A stretch of 64,000 nt of DNA. It comes from Fulvivirga ulvae. GTDB lineage: Bacteria > Bacteroidota > Bacteroidia > Cytophagales > Cyclobacteriaceae. Shown here one piece after another: positions 52,587 through 63,088 of the stretch. The notes beneath the pieces are model-generated. The model was given only the letters and a program-made list of their open reading frames with translations, was not told the DNA's origin and searched no databases. How positions within the stretch are numbered: the stretch's first letter is position 1; each line of letters starts with the position of its first letter. The translations under genes were made by a program, and so were the position numbers. The DNA lies in assembly GCF_021389975.1 (NCBI RefSeq), contig NZ_CP089981.1:4055501-4119500 (forward strand), read 5' to 3'.

Positions 52587-53099
52587 ATGAGAATACTAAT
52601 AATAATCTGTACAGCATGTCTTCTGAATCAGTCTTGTCATAGACCTGAAAATCAATTGACAGAAGCTCAAATGCAGGAAATTACTAATTCAGCCACGGAG
52701 GTTGTAAAAAAGGTTTTTGAATATTCTAATAAAATGGACTTTGAAACCGGACTAAATCATTATTCTGAAAACTCTAATTCATATTTTATCACCGATGGAA
52801 TAATGCATTCATTGACTGACCTTAGGGAAGCGTATAAGAATATAGGACCTTCAGTGGAAGAATTACACAATACAATTGAAAGTTGGAATGTTCAGGTCTT
52901 GTCACCTGAGGTTGTTACATTCACTCTTCCCATAAAACTAAAGTTGAAACTAACAGGGATGCCTGAATTCACTGGACAACTTGTTTGGACAGCAACACTT
53001 CAAAAACAAGAAGATCAATGGGTGATTGTTCAAAGTCATGAATCCTGGTTAAACTGTGCTGAGGTTGCATCTGCGCTGACTCCCGCCAATGACATTTAA
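52587..53099 (+). CDS. NTF2-like (SnoaL/DUF4440-type) lipoprotein
   Basis: 170 residues with a lipoprotein signal (LLNQSC, lipobox cysteine about residue 17). The mature part has the NTF2-like cone fold pattern: N-terminal helix, a central DFETGLNHYSENSNSYFITD stretch, then strands ending in WTATLQKQEDQWVIVQSHES. Such proteins serve as small-molecule binders or enzymes. Function is unknown here. A hairpin terminator follows. Its neighbours do not suggest a pathway. Confidence 0.8.
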   Translation: MRILIIICTACLLNQSCHRPENQLTEAQMQEITNSATEVVKKVFEYSNKMDFETGLNHYSENSNSYFITDGIMHSLTDLREAYKNIGPSVEELHNTIESWNVQVLSPEVVTFTLPIKLKLKLTGMPEFTGQLVWTATLQKQEDQWVIVQSHESWLNCAEVASALTPANDI

Positions 53100-53151
53100 A
53101 AGTTGCTTCAAGATCCAGGGTTGGGTGTAAGTCTGCGAAGGCCCGCGAAAA

Positions 53152-53186
53152 AGCCGATTATCGTGAGGTAATCGGTTTCTTTATTT
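53152..53186 (+). terminator. Hairpin terminator after the NTF2-like gene
   Basis: AGCCGATTA pairs with TAATCGGTT around an 8-base loop and is followed by T-rich sequence, about 50 bases after the stop. Confidence 0.6.
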
Positions 53187-53382
53187 GATAAATTATTGAC
53201 ATCCCATTATTCGTTTAAATCAAGCCGGATTTCCGCTGGAGATACCGACATTTCGATCAATCCCAACTCAAAACATACCGAATAATTCATTACCACCCCC
53301 TTTTTGAAACATAAGCACCCCCTTTAAGTCCTTTTTTCGTGCTAAATAGCGGGCTGAATAATTTTTTAAAAAAGCTATTTGA

Positions 53383-56247
53383 ATGAAGATCAAAAAAATA
53401 CATCTGGGGTTATGTGTTATGCTCTGGTTCACTGGGTGTGTGGAGCCTCAGTACCAGATCACGGACGGCGGGGTCATTATTGACATAAACCAAAACAAAG
53501 AATCGGAAGTTCGCAAGGTTCATTTGCGGATACTGGGTAATGAGTTGATTCACGTATCTGCAACACCAGATAACGATTTTCCGGAGGACTCCAGTCTGAT
53601 TATTGTTCCGGGGCTTCAAACTGTACCTTTCACTGTAGAGGATGAGCAGGATTCTATTACCGTAAGCACAAAGCGGCTTAAAGTCTTTGTATCAAAAGCT
53701 AATGGCGGAATAAAATTCAAAGATAGTGCTGGAAAGGTTGTTTTGGCAGAAAAGCCCGGAGGAGGCAAGTCATTTACACCTATTGAAGTAGAAGGAACAA
53801 AGGGCTATACTATACGACAAATATTTGACTCTCCTGCTGATGAAGCTTTTTATGGGCTGGGACAGCACCAGGCTGATGAATTCAACTACAAAGGCAAAAG
53901 CGAGGAACTGTTCCAGTATAATACCAAGGTGTCGGTGCCTTTTGTGGTTTCCAATAAGAATTATGGTCTTTTATGGGACAGTTATTCTTTAAGCCGCTTT
54001 GGTGATAGCCGTGAATACAAGCAGTTGAATAAGATATTTACATTATATGATAAGGAAGGAACTCCGGGAGGTTTAACGGGAACTTACTTATCGCGGACCA
54101 CAGATTTTCCCATGCTGGTGCGTAAGGAAGATTCACTTTGTTTTGAAGACATTAAGTCGGTAAAGAATTTGCCTGAAAATTTTCCTTTGAAAGGAGCTGA
54201 TGTGACCTATGAAGGAGCTCTAGAGGCCTCGAAGGACGGAACTTATAAATTCATCCTGTATTATGCAGGGTATGTCAAAGTTTATTTAAACGATGAATTG
54301 GTAGTGCCGGAACGCTGGCGAACAGCCTGGAACCCAAACAGCTACAAGTTCACATTTGATTTGGAAGCGGGAAAAAAGGTTCCTCTGCGCGTAGAATGGA
54401 AGCCGGATGGAGGCAGGTCGTATTGCGGTTTGCGGGTGCAGACTCCTCAGAGCGATGAAGAGCATAATAACCAGGTTTGGTGGAGCGAAATGGATAAGAA
54501 AATGGACTATTATTTCGTCTATGGCGATTCTATGGACGAAATAATTAAAGGATACCGGACACTTACAGGGAAATCTCAGATAATGCCAAAGTGGGCTATG
54601 GGCTTCTGGCAAAGCCGAGAAAGATATAAAACCCAGGATGAAATTGTAAGTACTCTGAAAGAATTCCGGGACCGCAAGATTCCTATTGACAATATTGTTC
54701 TTGACTGGAACCACTGGCGCGAAGATGCCTGGGGAAGTCATGAGTTTGACGAAAAACGTTTTCCCGACCCTAAGGCTATGGTAGACTCTATCCATGCAAT
54801 GAATGGTAAAATGATGATTTCCGTGTGGCCCAAATTTTATGCTACCACGGAACACTACAAAGAGTTTGACAAAGAAGGGTGGATGTATCAGCAGGCAGTT
54901 CAGGACAGTATTCGTGATTGGGTAGGGCCGGGTTATGTAGGCTCATTTTACGACGCATATTCACCTGGTGCCCGAAAATTATTCTGGAATCAGATCTATG
55001 ACCACTACTATCCTTTGGGGATAGACGCCTGGTGGATGGATGCCAGCGAACCTAATATCCTCGATTGCACCGATATGGGATACAGAAAGGCCCTTTGCGG
55101 CCCTACTGCCTTAGGCTCCTCTACAGAATATTTTAATACTTATGCATTAATGAATGCAGAGGCTATTTATAACGGGCAACGCAGTGTAGCTCCTGATAAA
55201 CGCGTATTTTTATTGACTAGGTCGGGCTTTGCCGGCTTACAACGCTATTCTACTGCCACCTGGAGTGGCGACATTGCCACACGCTGGGAAGATATGAAAG
55301 CGCAAATTTCAGCAGGACTCAATTTTGCTATGAGTGGTATTCCTTATTGGACAATGGATATTGGTGGCTTTTGTGTGGAAGACAGATATGTGGCCGCACA
55401 GTTTGAATATGACAAAGAAGGGGAGGAGAATGATGATTACAAGGAATGGCGTGAATTGAATGCCCGCTGGTATCAGTTTGGCGCCTTTGCACCATTGTTC
55501 CGGGCACATGGACAATTCCCATATCGTGAACCGTGGCATATTGCTCCTCAGGGGCATGCTGCATACAATTCTATTCTATATTACACCAATTTGCGTTATA
55601 GATTGATGCCTTATATCTATGCTATGGCAGGCATGACCTATTTCGATGATTACACCATTATGAGGCCTCTGGTCATGGATTTTTCAACTGACAGTACCGT
55701 TGAAAACATCAGCGATCAATTTATGTTTGGTTCGGCGTTTATGGTATGTCCTGTTTATGAGTATGGAGCACGTTCCCGTGAAGTTTATTTTCCAGAAGAA
55801 ACAAACTGGTATGATTTCTACACGGGGCAGTCTATCCAGGGAGGGCAAAGGCTGAAGGTCGAAGCTCCTTATGAACGTATTCCTTTGTTCATACGAGAAG
55901 GTTCTATTATACCGGTTGGCCCTGAAATGCAATACAGCGATGAGAAAGCTGCTGAAACTATAGTGCTTTATGTTTACAAAGGACAAAACGGAAGTTTCAC
56001 TCTTTATGAGGATGAAGGAGATAATTATAACTACGAAAAGGGAGAATACTCAACCATATCTTTTAATTATAACGAAGCCAAAGGAACACTAACCATTGGC
56101 GAGCGGGAAGGGCAATTTGATGAAATGCTAAAGGACAGGACATTTGTAATTGTTCCTGTAAGTAAGGAGAAACCTCAGGTATTCTCACCAGATGCCACAG
56201 GGCAGAATGTAAAGTATACGGGGAAAGAACTGACAATAGAATTGTAA
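53383..56247 (+). CDS. GH31 alpha-xylosidase-like lipoprotein with PA14 domain
   Basis: 954 residues. Lipoprotein signal (CVMLWFTGCVEP). N-terminal GH31 beta-sandwich, with a PA14-like insert (~270-360; DGTYKFILYYAGYVKVYLND, LRVEWKPDGG). The (beta/alpha)8 barrel has the nucleophile Asp553 in WWMDASEPN and the acid/base Asp630 in WSGDIATRWE. C-terminal beta domains end in KYTGKELTIEL. The PA14 insert is known from xyloglucan-active GH31 alpha-xylosidases (Xyl31A, BoGH31A), which suggests removal of xylose side chains, but alpha-glucosidase activity is not excluded. A strong terminator follows. Confidence 0.88.
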   Translation: MKIKKIHLGLCVMLWFTGCVEPQYQITDGGVIIDINQNKESEVRKVHLRILGNELIHVSATPDNDFPEDSSLIIVPGLQTVPFTVEDEQDSITVSTKRLKVFVSKANGGIKFKDSAGKVVLAEKPGGGKSFTPIEVEGTKGYTIRQIFDSPADEAFYGLGQHQADEFNYKGKSEELFQYNTKVSVPFVVSNKNYGLLWDSYSLSRFGDSREYKQLNKIFTLYDKEGTPGGLTGTYLSRTTDFPMLVRKEDSLCFEDIKSVKNLPENFPLKGADVTYEGALEASKDGTYKFILYYAGYVKVYLNDELVVPERWRTAWNPNSYKFTFDLEAGKKVPLRVEWKPDGGRSYCGLRVQTPQSDEEHNNQVWWSEMDKKMDYYFVYGDSMDEIIKGYRTLTGKSQIMPKWAMGFWQSRERYKTQDEIVSTLKEFRDRKIPIDNIVLDWNHWREDAWGSHEFDEKRFPDPKAMVDSIHAMNGKMMISVWPKFYATTEHYKEFDKEGWMYQQAVQDSIRDWVGPGYVGSFYDAYSPGARKLFWNQIYDHYYPLGIDAWWMDASEPNILDCTDMGYRKALCGPTALGSSTEYFNTYALMNAEAIYNGQRSVAPDKRVFLLTRSGFAGLQRYSTATWSGDIATRWEDMKAQISAGLNFAMSGIPYWTMDIGGFCVEDRYVAAQFEYDKEGEENDDYKEWRELNARWYQFGAFAPLFRAHGQFPYREPWHIAPQGHAAYNSILYYTNLRYRLMPYIYAMAGMTYFDDYTIMRPLVMDFSTDSTVENISDQFMFGSAFMVCPVYEYGARSREVYFPEETNWYDFYTGQSIQGGQRLKVEAPYERIPLFIREGSIIPVGPEMQYSDEKAAETIVLYVYKGQNGSFTLYEDEGDNYNYEKGEYSTISFNYNEAKGTLTIGEREGQFDEMLKDRTFVIVPVSKEKPQVFSPDATGQNVKYTGKELTIEL

Positions 56248-56257
56248 TAAATAGTAC

Positions 56258-56307
56258 GGCCTGCTTTGCAGTTTTTCTTAAAAAATAACTGCAAAGCAAG
56301 CCTTTTT
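56258..56307 (+). terminator. Terminator after the GH31 gene
   Basis: A long inverted repeat (GGCCTGCTTTGCAGTT against AACTGCAAAGCAAGCC, one bulge/mismatch) ends in a T run. It also lies between convergent genes. Confidence 0.9.
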
Positions 56308-56382
56308 AGGTGATCATAGAGGAAATCTTTAAAGCACGATGTGCTGGCTTCTTTTAAGTCTCATATGCCATATGAGGCATCA

Positions 56383-57072
56383 TTATAATTTGAAACTGAA
56401 CCCCTCACTAACTTTTTTGTCATATTTTAATTTATCAAATTGAAATAGATAAGATCCTTTCTTTGAGGAAGACATATCTTTTTCAGGTAGTTTAATCAGG
56501 ATACCAAGCGCATTTATTTTATTAACGAAATTGCGCTTGTCTATTTTTTTGCCAAAAATAGCTTCATACAGCTTTTGAAGCTGTCGCATGGTGAATTTTT
56601 TGGGCAATAGTTCAAAACCAACCGGCTCATTTGAAGTGCGGTATCGAAGTCTTCTTATGGCATGCTGGACCATTTTATCATGGTCAAATATTAGTTTAGG
56701 AGCATCAGATATACTGAACCATTGAGCTGAAAATTGTTCAGAAAGTTTTTCATTATGTCCGGCAATATTGATCAGGGCAAAATAAGCAACGGATAGAGTG
56801 CGTTCTACAGGATCCCGATCAATCTCACTGAAAGAATAAAGTTGCTCCATATAAATATCCGTAATACCCGTTAAGTGCTTTAATATTCTACTCGCAGCAT
56901 GATCCAAATTTTCGTCCTTTTTTAGAAAGCCTCCCATAAGGGACCATTTTCCCTTTTCCGGTTCAAAATCCCTTTTGATAAGTAATATTTTTAAATCATC
57001 CTGATCAAAACCGAATATTATACAATCTACGGCCAGGAGAACTTTGTCTTCTTCACTATAACTATTAAGCAT
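56383..57072 (-). CDS. AraR/NrtR-type Nudix-fold transcriptional regulator
   Basis: 229 residues: an N-terminal Nudix domain (~10-145) and a C-terminal winged helix (~150-229; KKFTMRQLQKLYEAIFGKKI). The Nudix box GGFLKKDENLDHAASRILKH keeps the glycine and spacing, but the catalytic Glu residues of REUxEE are lost (RILKHL), so it is a ligand sensor, not a hydrolase. In Bacteroides, AraR of this type represses arabinose genes, and here it is divergent from a GH51 arabinofuranosidase. I infer an arabinose-responsive regulator. An NAD-metabolism NrtR role is less likely given the context. Confidence 0.88.
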   Translation of the reverse strand: MLNSYSEEDKVLLAVDCIIFGFDQDDLKILLIKRDFEPEKGKWSLMGGFLKKDENLDHAASRILKHLTGITDIYMEQLYSFSEIDRDPVERTLSVAYFALINIAGHNEKLSEQFSAQWFSISDAPKLIFDHDKMVQHAIRRLRYRTSNEPVGFELLPKKFTMRQLQKLYEAIFGKKIDKRNFVNKINALGILIKLPEKDMSSSKKGSYLFQFDKLKYDKKVSEGFSFKL

Positions 57073-57487
57073 CAGTAAGAATTTGAAGTTCTAATTATTA
57101 TTTCTATGAGCATGATAAGGGCTTTTTAAAGCATGTTCAAGTGCGGTCGAAGTTATCATTTACAATTTATTCTGATAAATAAATGGCAATTTTTTTAAAA
57201 AAGGATTTAATTCACAAATTGATAAGTGTATTTTTTATACTTATTAATTTATGCACTCTATTATGTGTAATTCTGGTATTTGGGAAGACTATTTAGGATA
57301 TGGTCATCTGAATTGATTTACACTGTTTAGAAATTTGAGTCATAGAACCATTGGGATAGACAATGGCATAATGATTAAATAAAGGAAAATGAAATCGACA
57401 TTAAAAATTAAGGGCCGAGTACACTAACCAGGGATGAATTTTTAATCAAAGATTCCATGTGACCATTGAAAATCAAATTATATACAA
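57073..57487. other. Divergent control region between the Nudix regulator and GH51
   Basis: AT-rich, 415 bases, no gene. It contains the inverted repeat at 57217 and should hold both promoters. Confidence 0.5.
57217..57249. promoter_or_regulatory. Candidate operator of the AraR-type regulator
   Basis: AATTGATAAGT (57217-57227) and ACTTATTAATT (57239-57249) form an inverted repeat with one mismatch and an 11-base AT spacer, between the divergent regulator and GH51 genes. It is the best candidate binding site in the gap. The specific regulator is inferred. Confidence 0.5.
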
Positions 57488-59041
57488 ATGAAAAGAATAT
57501 TAAGCTTGATGCTGGTTAGTCTGGCGTTTCAAACACCTGGTCTTTCGCAAGATAGAAAACTGCAAATGACAGTTAAAACAGATGATAAGGCACCAATAAT
57601 AAGTAAACACATATACGGACATTTTGCAGAGCACCTGGGTAGATGCATATACGGAGGCTTTTTTGTAGGAGAGGCCAGCAATATACCCAATACCGATGGT
57701 GTGAGAAATGATGTAATCGATGCCCTTAAAGCGTTGCAAATCCCGAATTTAAGATGGCCTGGAGGCTGTTTTGCAGATACTTACCATTGGAAAGATGGTA
57801 TTGGGCCAAAAGATGAGAGACCAACTATAGTAAATCAATGGTGGGGTAGTGTAACGGAAGACAATAGTTTTGGAACCCATGATTTCCTGAATTTGTGTGA
57901 AATATTAGGCGCAGAGCCTTACCTGGCTGGCAATGTTGGTAGTGGCACCGTACAGGAACTGGCGGACTGGGTACAATATGTTAATTTTTCAGGAACAAGC
58001 CCGATGTCAGATTTACGCAAAGAAAACGGACGTGAAAAACCATGGAAGGTGAAGTACTGGGGTGTTGGAAATGAGGCTTGGGGCTGTGGAGGTCACATGC
58101 GTCCTGAATACTATGCTGATGTGTATAGGAAGTATGCTACTTTTATGTCTGATGCAAATATCGAAGGAGGATTGTATAAAGTAGCATCCGGGGCCAGCAG
58201 TTCCGATTATCACTGGACAGAAGTAATTATGAAAAATGTACCTCTCAATTTGTTGCAGGGAGTGGCACTGCACCACTATTCGGTAATAGACTGGAGCAAT
58301 AAAGGCTCTGCTGTTGATTTTCAGGAAGAACACTACTTCAAGCTTATGCAAAAAGCGTGGGAAATGGAAGAGCTGGTTAATAAGCATGTGGCCATTATGG
58401 ACAAATACGATCCTGAAAAGAAAGTAGACCTCATAGTGGATGAATGGGGAGCTTGGTATGATGTGGAAAAAGGTACCAACCCGGGATTTCTTTACCAGCA
58501 GAATACGATGCGCGATGCCATGATTGCAGGAATGACGCTGAATATTTTCAATAATCACGCTGATAGAGTAAAAATGGCCAATCTTGCACAGGCGGTCAAT
58601 GTATTACAGGCGGTCATCCTTACCGATGAGCAAAAAATGCTGCTTACTCCCACATATCATGTAATGAAAATGTATACGGTGCACCACGATGCACAATTAC
58701 TGCCCGTTACATTCGATTCTCCTGAATATTCCCTTGGAGAGGAATCTCTTCCTGCTATATCGGTAACAGCATCGAAAGACAAAAATGGAGTAGTACACAT
58801 ATCCCTTGTGAATATCGATGCCAACAAAACCAATGAGATAGAGATTGATCTTAACGCTCTTGGGGTTAGAGAAGTGACAGTCAAGGTATTGACCTCAGGG
58901 AAATTACAAGATCATAATACTTTTGACCATCCGGATAAAATTGAACCACGTCCATTTAAGAATTTCAAAAGATCAAAAAAAGGGGTGTATACCGTTAAAA
59001 TACCTCCTTTTTCAGTTGTGATGTTGGAAGAGATCAAATAA
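57488..59041 (+). CDS. GH51 alpha-L-arabinofuranosidase
   Basis: 517 residues with a signal peptide ([20 protein letters not shown]), so periplasmic or surface exposed. The family start [17 protein letters not shown], the acid/base Glu196 in [10 protein letters not shown] and the nucleophile Glu319 in VDEWGAWYD are typical of retaining GH51 enzymes, which cleave arabinofuranosyl side chains from arabinan and arabinoxylan. It is divergent from an AraR-type regulator. No SusC/SusD, sugar transporter or arabinose isomerase is visible in this window. Confidence 0.93.
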   Translation: MKRILSLMLVSLAFQTPGLSQDRKLQMTVKTDDKAPIISKHIYGHFAEHLGRCIYGGFFVGEASNIPNTDGVRNDVIDALKALQIPNLRWPGGCFADTYHWKDGIGPKDERPTIVNQWWGSVTEDNSFGTHDFLNLCEILGAEPYLAGNVGSGTVQELADWVQYVNFSGTSPMSDLRKENGREKPWKVKYWGVGNEAWGCGGHMRPEYYADVYRKYATFMSDANIEGGLYKVASGASSSDYHWTEVIMKNVPLNLLQGVALHHYSVIDWSNKGSAVDFQEEHYFKLMQKAWEMEELVNKHVAIMDKYDPEKKVDLIVDEWGAWYDVEKGTNPGFLYQQNTMRDAMIAGMTLNIFNNHADRVKMANLAQAVNVLQAVILTDEQKMLLTPTYHVMKMYTVHHDAQLLPVTFDSPEYSLGEESLPAISVTASKDKNGVVHISLVNIDANKTNEIEIDLNALGVREVTVKVLTSGKLQDHNTFDHPDKIEPRPFKNFKRSKKGVYTVKIPPFSVVMLEEIK

Positions 59042-59446
59042 CATAAGAATGAAAAGAGTGTTGTTTTTAAAAGTGCCTATCCGCAATAAGCGGCCTAGCT
59101 TCAAGGCTTCAGGTCAACTTGGTTAACATACTTTTTTGACTTGGTAAAGTCAAACTGTTACTCTAGCTAACAGGGTTAGGCCATTGCTTATTTATATCTC
59201 AAGTTTCCAATCTATCGTGACACAATCTTTTTACTTTCTCAGAGCACTAGCCACTATTAATAGCTATAAAATTAACTATATAATAGTGTTTGACTGATCT
59301 TGTAAGCATCCCGAAAATATGACAGTTTAAAAGTAGATAAAACCACTTTAATTTAACTGTTTTTATGAAAAGGAAAAGATATTTCCCCTACGTCATTTCA
59401 TCATATCAGAAAATCTTACATATAAAACCTATGACATTATGATTAT
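59042..59446. other. Intergenic region after GH51
   Basis: Two consecutive hairpins at 59135-59173 (TTTGACTT/AAGTCAAA with a 4-base loop, then CTGTTA/TAACAG) are the only structure. No T run follows, so the termination role is uncertain. The rest is AT-rich and would contain the hybrid-kinase promoter. Confidence 0.45.
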
Positions 59447-62245
59447 ATGTATTTTAAAGATATGATATCAAATAAAACAACAGACTGGTATAAAGAAATA
59501 GTAGAATCGCTAAACGACATGATTTATGAACTGAATGCAGAAGGCAAGTTCATTTATGCCAATCGGGCATTGGAAAGATATTCCGGCTTTAGCCGTGAAG
59601 AATTAAAAGAGATTGTTTTTTGGCAACTGGTAGAGTCTGATTTTGTAGATAAATTGGATAGTTTTTATAAGAAACAGCGCCAACGGAAACAACGAGATAC
59701 CTATTTTGAATTTCCGATGGTCTCAAAAAAAGGTGATGTAATCTGGGTGGGCCAAAATGTAAGTATGTTCTTTGACAAGCAAGGTAAAGTCAAAACCGTT
59801 CGGGCGGTAGCCCGGGATATCTCTACTCTAAAGCAATTACGCCTTGAACTAGAGAAAAAAGCCAAAGTGCTGCAGAAAACTAATAAGGACTTGAGAGCTA
59901 CCAAGACCAAACTCGAAGAAAGGAACAATCTCACAAATGTAATATTGAATACTATGGCAGAAGCTGTAGTGGTAGTTGACAAAGAGGGCAAATTTTTGTT
60001 GTTTAACGATGCCTCAAAAAAAATTGTGGGTAAAGGTGAAGCAGAACTTCATCCAAGTGAATGGTCGAAACATTATGGATCATATTATACCGATAAAAAA
60101 ACACTTATTCCTATGGAGGACCTGCCTTTAATACAGGCGTTACATGGCAAAGAGGTGCATAACTTTGAATCATATATTCAGAATGAGAAGAAAAAGGAAG
60201 GGATTTTTGTAAAGTATAACAGCAGACCGCTAAAAGATAAAGCTGGCAAAATTATAGGTGCCCTCCTCGTTACTACCGATATTAATGATCAAAAAGAAGC
60301 TGAATTAAAGCTACGTCAAAGTGAGGAAAAATTCAGGGCTATGAGCGATGCTTCTCCCCTTGGTATTTTTGTTACCGACCAAAAAGGGTTATGCACCTAT
60401 ACCAACTCCGAATACCAAAAGCTGAGTGGTTTAACCCTGGAGGAATCCCTTGGCACAGGTTGGTCTATGGGTATACATGAAGATGATGTGGACCGTATTT
60501 TTAGAGAGTGGCAGGAGGCGGTAGATAATGACCTTAAGTTTAGCAGTAGACAGCGTTTTAGACGTAAATATGGAAGCGTAGTTTGGGCAAAGGTTAAAGC
60601 TTCCGCTATCATTATTAATAAGGAGAAGGTAGGCTATGTCGGTACTGTTGAGGATATTACTGAAAGTATAAGGTATGAGGAAAAGCTCTTAAAGGCAAAA
60701 GAGCAGGCGGAAAAAGCCTCCAAGGCAAAGGAAGAATTTCTATCAACGATGAGTCACGAAATACGTACACCACTAAATGCTATTATAGGAATGTCACACC
60801 TGCTGTTGGATGAAAATCCCGCAAAACATCAGATGGAGAACCTTAACACACTGAAATTTTCATCGCAGAATCTCCTTTCACTTATCAATGATATTCTTGA
60901 CTTTAATAAGATAGAGTCTGGAAACATAACACTAGAAGAAATACCTTTTGACTTTTTTGACCTTATCAATAATATTAAAAATGTTTTTAGCCACCGTGCT
61001 GAAGAAAAAGGAATTTTATTGAATGTAATGCTTGACACTGGTATTACGCACATATTAATTGGTGATCCCACCCGTCTTACACAGATACTTACCAACCTGC
61101 TATCCAATGCGATAAAGTTTACTAATGAGGGGCGTGTAAAGCTTCAGGTGATGACAGAGCAGAACAATGATGAAAATATTACTTTAAGTTTTTCTGTTGA
61201 GGACACGGGCATAGGCATACCTCAAAGCAAACAAAGTGTTATTTTTGAACGCTTTTCTCAGGCGGAAGAAGATACCACGCGATTTTATGGGGGTTCTGGT
61301 CTGGGGCTGGCCATCATTAAAAAACTTGTTGAATTGCACGGTTGTTCGATTCATGTCAAGAGCACGCCAGGAAAGGGATCTAATTTTCATTTTAATCTTA
61401 CTTTTAAAAAAGGAACAGTACCGGAACTCAAAAAGCATACCACACCTACAAAGCATTCTGATGTAAATCTGAATGGTATTGATGTTCTTGTGGTAGATGA
61501 TAATGCTATTAACCAGATGGTAGTCAAGAAATTCCTCCTCAAATGGCAGGCAGACGTAGATTTAGCTGACAGTGGACAAGCCGCCATAGAAAAAGCAGGT
61601 CATAAGCCATACAGTATTATCTTAATGGACATACAAATGCCGGGGGTTAATGGTTATGAAGCCAGCCAGAGTATTAGAAAAACCGAACTAAATAAAGAGA
61701 CACCCATATTAGCATTAACAGCGGATTTTGATAGCAATGTTAAAAAGAGAGCTTTAGAAGTAGGAATGGATGGGTTGCTTACAAAACCTATTAACAATGA
61801 AATACTAAAAAATGAGATTGTTAAGCAACTCGGCATAAATTCCAAGACAGAGGTATCACAAAGAAAAGAACGAACAAAAAACAGTCACCAACTAATCGAT
61901 CTGAGCCGAATAGAAATAGTGGCGGACAATGATCCTAAGTTTTTAACTAACATTCTGGAATCTTATTTACAGGAGCTAAATCTATTTAAAAAAAATTATA
62001 AGAACGCGCTGCTACAATCCGATAACAAAGCCTACGCTGCACTATTACATAAAATCAAACCTGCCTTGGAGATATTCCAAGCCGATCTTGTACTTGAGGA
62101 AATATCGAAAGGAAGTCAGCTGCTGGGTTTTACCAATAAAAATGCAGTAACTAATAATGTGGTTAATGTGGAGCGTATGTGCAATACAATCATTGATATA
62201 GCTGAAGCTAAAATTGAGCAAATAAAATCTAAGAAATCAATCTAA
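59447..62245 (+). CDS. PAS-rich hybrid histidine kinase with receiver and HPt domains
   Basis: 932 residues, no TM segment: a cytoplasmic phosphorelay kinase. Order: PAS (~10-125), coiled coil, PAS (~160-280), PAS (~285-405), HisKA with His437 in [14 protein letters not shown], HATPase_c (N-box [26 protein letters not shown]), receiver with Asp728 in ILMDIQMPG, and an HPt-like helical end with His868 in [13 protein letters not shown] full phosphorelay (His-Asp-His) is thus built in. A LytTR response regulator follows in the same direction after ~145 bases and is a likely target. Confidence 0.93.
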   Translation: MYFKDMISNKTTDWYKEIVESLNDMIYELNAEGKFIYANRALERYSGFSREELKEIVFWQLVESDFVDKLDSFYKKQRQRKQRDTYFEFPMVSKKGDVIWVGQNVSMFFDKQGKVKTVRAVARDISTLKQLRLELEKKAKVLQKTNKDLRATKTKLEERNNLTNVILNTMAEAVVVVDKEGKFLLFNDASKKIVGKGEAELHPSEWSKHYGSYYTDKKTLIPMEDLPLIQALHGKEVHNFESYIQNEKKKEGIFVKYNSRPLKDKAGKIIGALLVTTDINDQKEAELKLRQSEEKFRAMSDASPLGIFVTDQKGLCTYTNSEYQKLSGLTLEESLGTGWSMGIHEDDVDRIFREWQEAVDNDLKFSSRQRFRRKYGSVVWAKVKASAIIINKEKVGYVGTVEDITESIRYEEKLLKAKEQAEKASKAKEEFLSTMSHEIRTPLNAIIGMSHLLLDENPAKHQMENLNTLKFSSQNLLSLINDILDFNKIESGNITLEEIPFDFFDLINNIKNVFSHRAEEKGILLNVMLDTGITHILIGDPTRLTQILTNLLSNAIKFTNEGRVKLQVMTEQNNDENITLSFSVEDTGIGIPQSKQSVIFERFSQAEEDTTRFYGGSGLGLAIIKKLVELHGCSIHVKSTPGKGSNFHFNLTFKKGTVPELKKHTTPTKHSDVNLNGIDVLVVDDNAINQMVVKKFLLKWQADVDLADSGQAAIEKAGHKPYSIILMDIQMPGVNGYEASQSIRKTELNKETPILALTADFDSNVKKRALEVGMDGLLTKPINNEILKNEIVKQLGINSKTEVSQRKERTKNSHQLIDLSRIEIVADNDPKFLTNILESYLQELNLFKKNYKNALLQSDNKAYAALLHKIKPALEIFQADLVLEEISKGSQLLGFTNKNAVTNNVVNVERMCNTIIDIAEAKIEQIKSKKSI

Positions 62246-62390
62246 AACTTGCATGCGTAAGATAATAATATAGATTCATTTGATATAAAGCTTGTATTTT
62301 GTATTCTTCATTATATAATATTTAAAAAAACATATTTTAGCTATTGTAAAATGCAGAACTAACTTGTTTTTATTAAACTCACCTATCTAT

Positions 62391-63074
62391 ATGAAGAAAA
62401 TCAGTGCTGTAGTAGTTGATGATGACGCTATTTTTCAAACAATTGTTAACGGCTTTATCGGCAAAACTGATTCAGTTGAACTAAAGCAAGCTTTCAGTAA
62501 CCCTATTGACGCAATAAATTATTTGATGGAGAATAAAGTGGATCTTATATTTTTAGATGTTGAGATGCCGCAAATGTCTGGACTCGAGTTTATTTCATCG
62601 TTGGATTATAACCCTCAAATTATTCTCATTACCAGTAATGAAGCCTATGCCGTTGAAGCTTTTGAACATCAGGTAGCAGACTATCTTTTAAAACCGCTTG
62701 ATAATTATTCCAGGTTTTTACGAGCTGTGAACAAAGTGAGAGAAGCTGTAAAGGAATTATCAGAAGAAGACCACTTTTTTATTAAAGAAGATAATAAACT
62801 GGTAAAGATACATTTTGCTGACATTAATTATATAGAGGCATATGGAGATTATGTCAAGATATATACAGACGATAAGTGTCATATTACACTCTCTACCCTT
62901 AAATCTATTAGTAAAAAATTATCCGGAGCAGATTTTATCCAAACCCATCGCTCGTATCTTGTAAGACTAGATAAAATTGATAGTATCGAAGGTAACACAC
63001 TTAATATAAACAAGTACAATGTGCCGTTTAGTAAATCAATGCGTGAAGAAATACTCGAAAAAATTGTAAAATAG
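62391..63074 (+). CDS. LytTR-family response regulator
   Basis: 227 residues from the ATG at 62391; a TTG at 62364 also opens the frame. Receiver domain (~1-115): acidic residues in VVVDDDAIFQ, phospho-acceptor Asp56 in LIFLDVEMPQ, lysine in YLLKPLD. LytTR DNA-binding domain (~130-227): FIQTHRSYLVRLDKI and VPFSKSMREEI. It binds direct repeats to control transcription in its family. It lies after the hybrid kinase on the same strand and converges on the partial hybrid kinase gene at 63089. Confidence 0.94.
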   Translation: MKKISAVVVDDDAIFQTIVNGFIGKTDSVELKQAFSNPIDAINYLMENKVDLIFLDVEMPQMSGLEFISSLDYNPQIILITSNEAYAVEAFEHQVADYLLKPLDNYSRFLRAVNKVREAVKELSEEDHFFIKEDNKLVKIHFADINYIEAYGDYVKIYTDDKCHITLSTLKSISKKLSGADFIQTHRSYLVRLDKIDSIEGNTLNINKYNVPFSKSMREEILEKIVK

Positions 63075-63088
63075 GCTGCAAAAGTGTA

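Noticed and set aside
56383..57072. Active Nudix hydrolase
   Set aside because: The catalytic glutamates of the Nudix box are missing and a C-terminal winged helix is present, so it is a regulator.
59365..59442. 25-codon ORF starting MKRKRYFPYV before the hybrid kinase
   Set aside because: No coupling to a neighbour, no clear ribosome-binding site, and no hydrophobic or structural pattern, so treated as chance.
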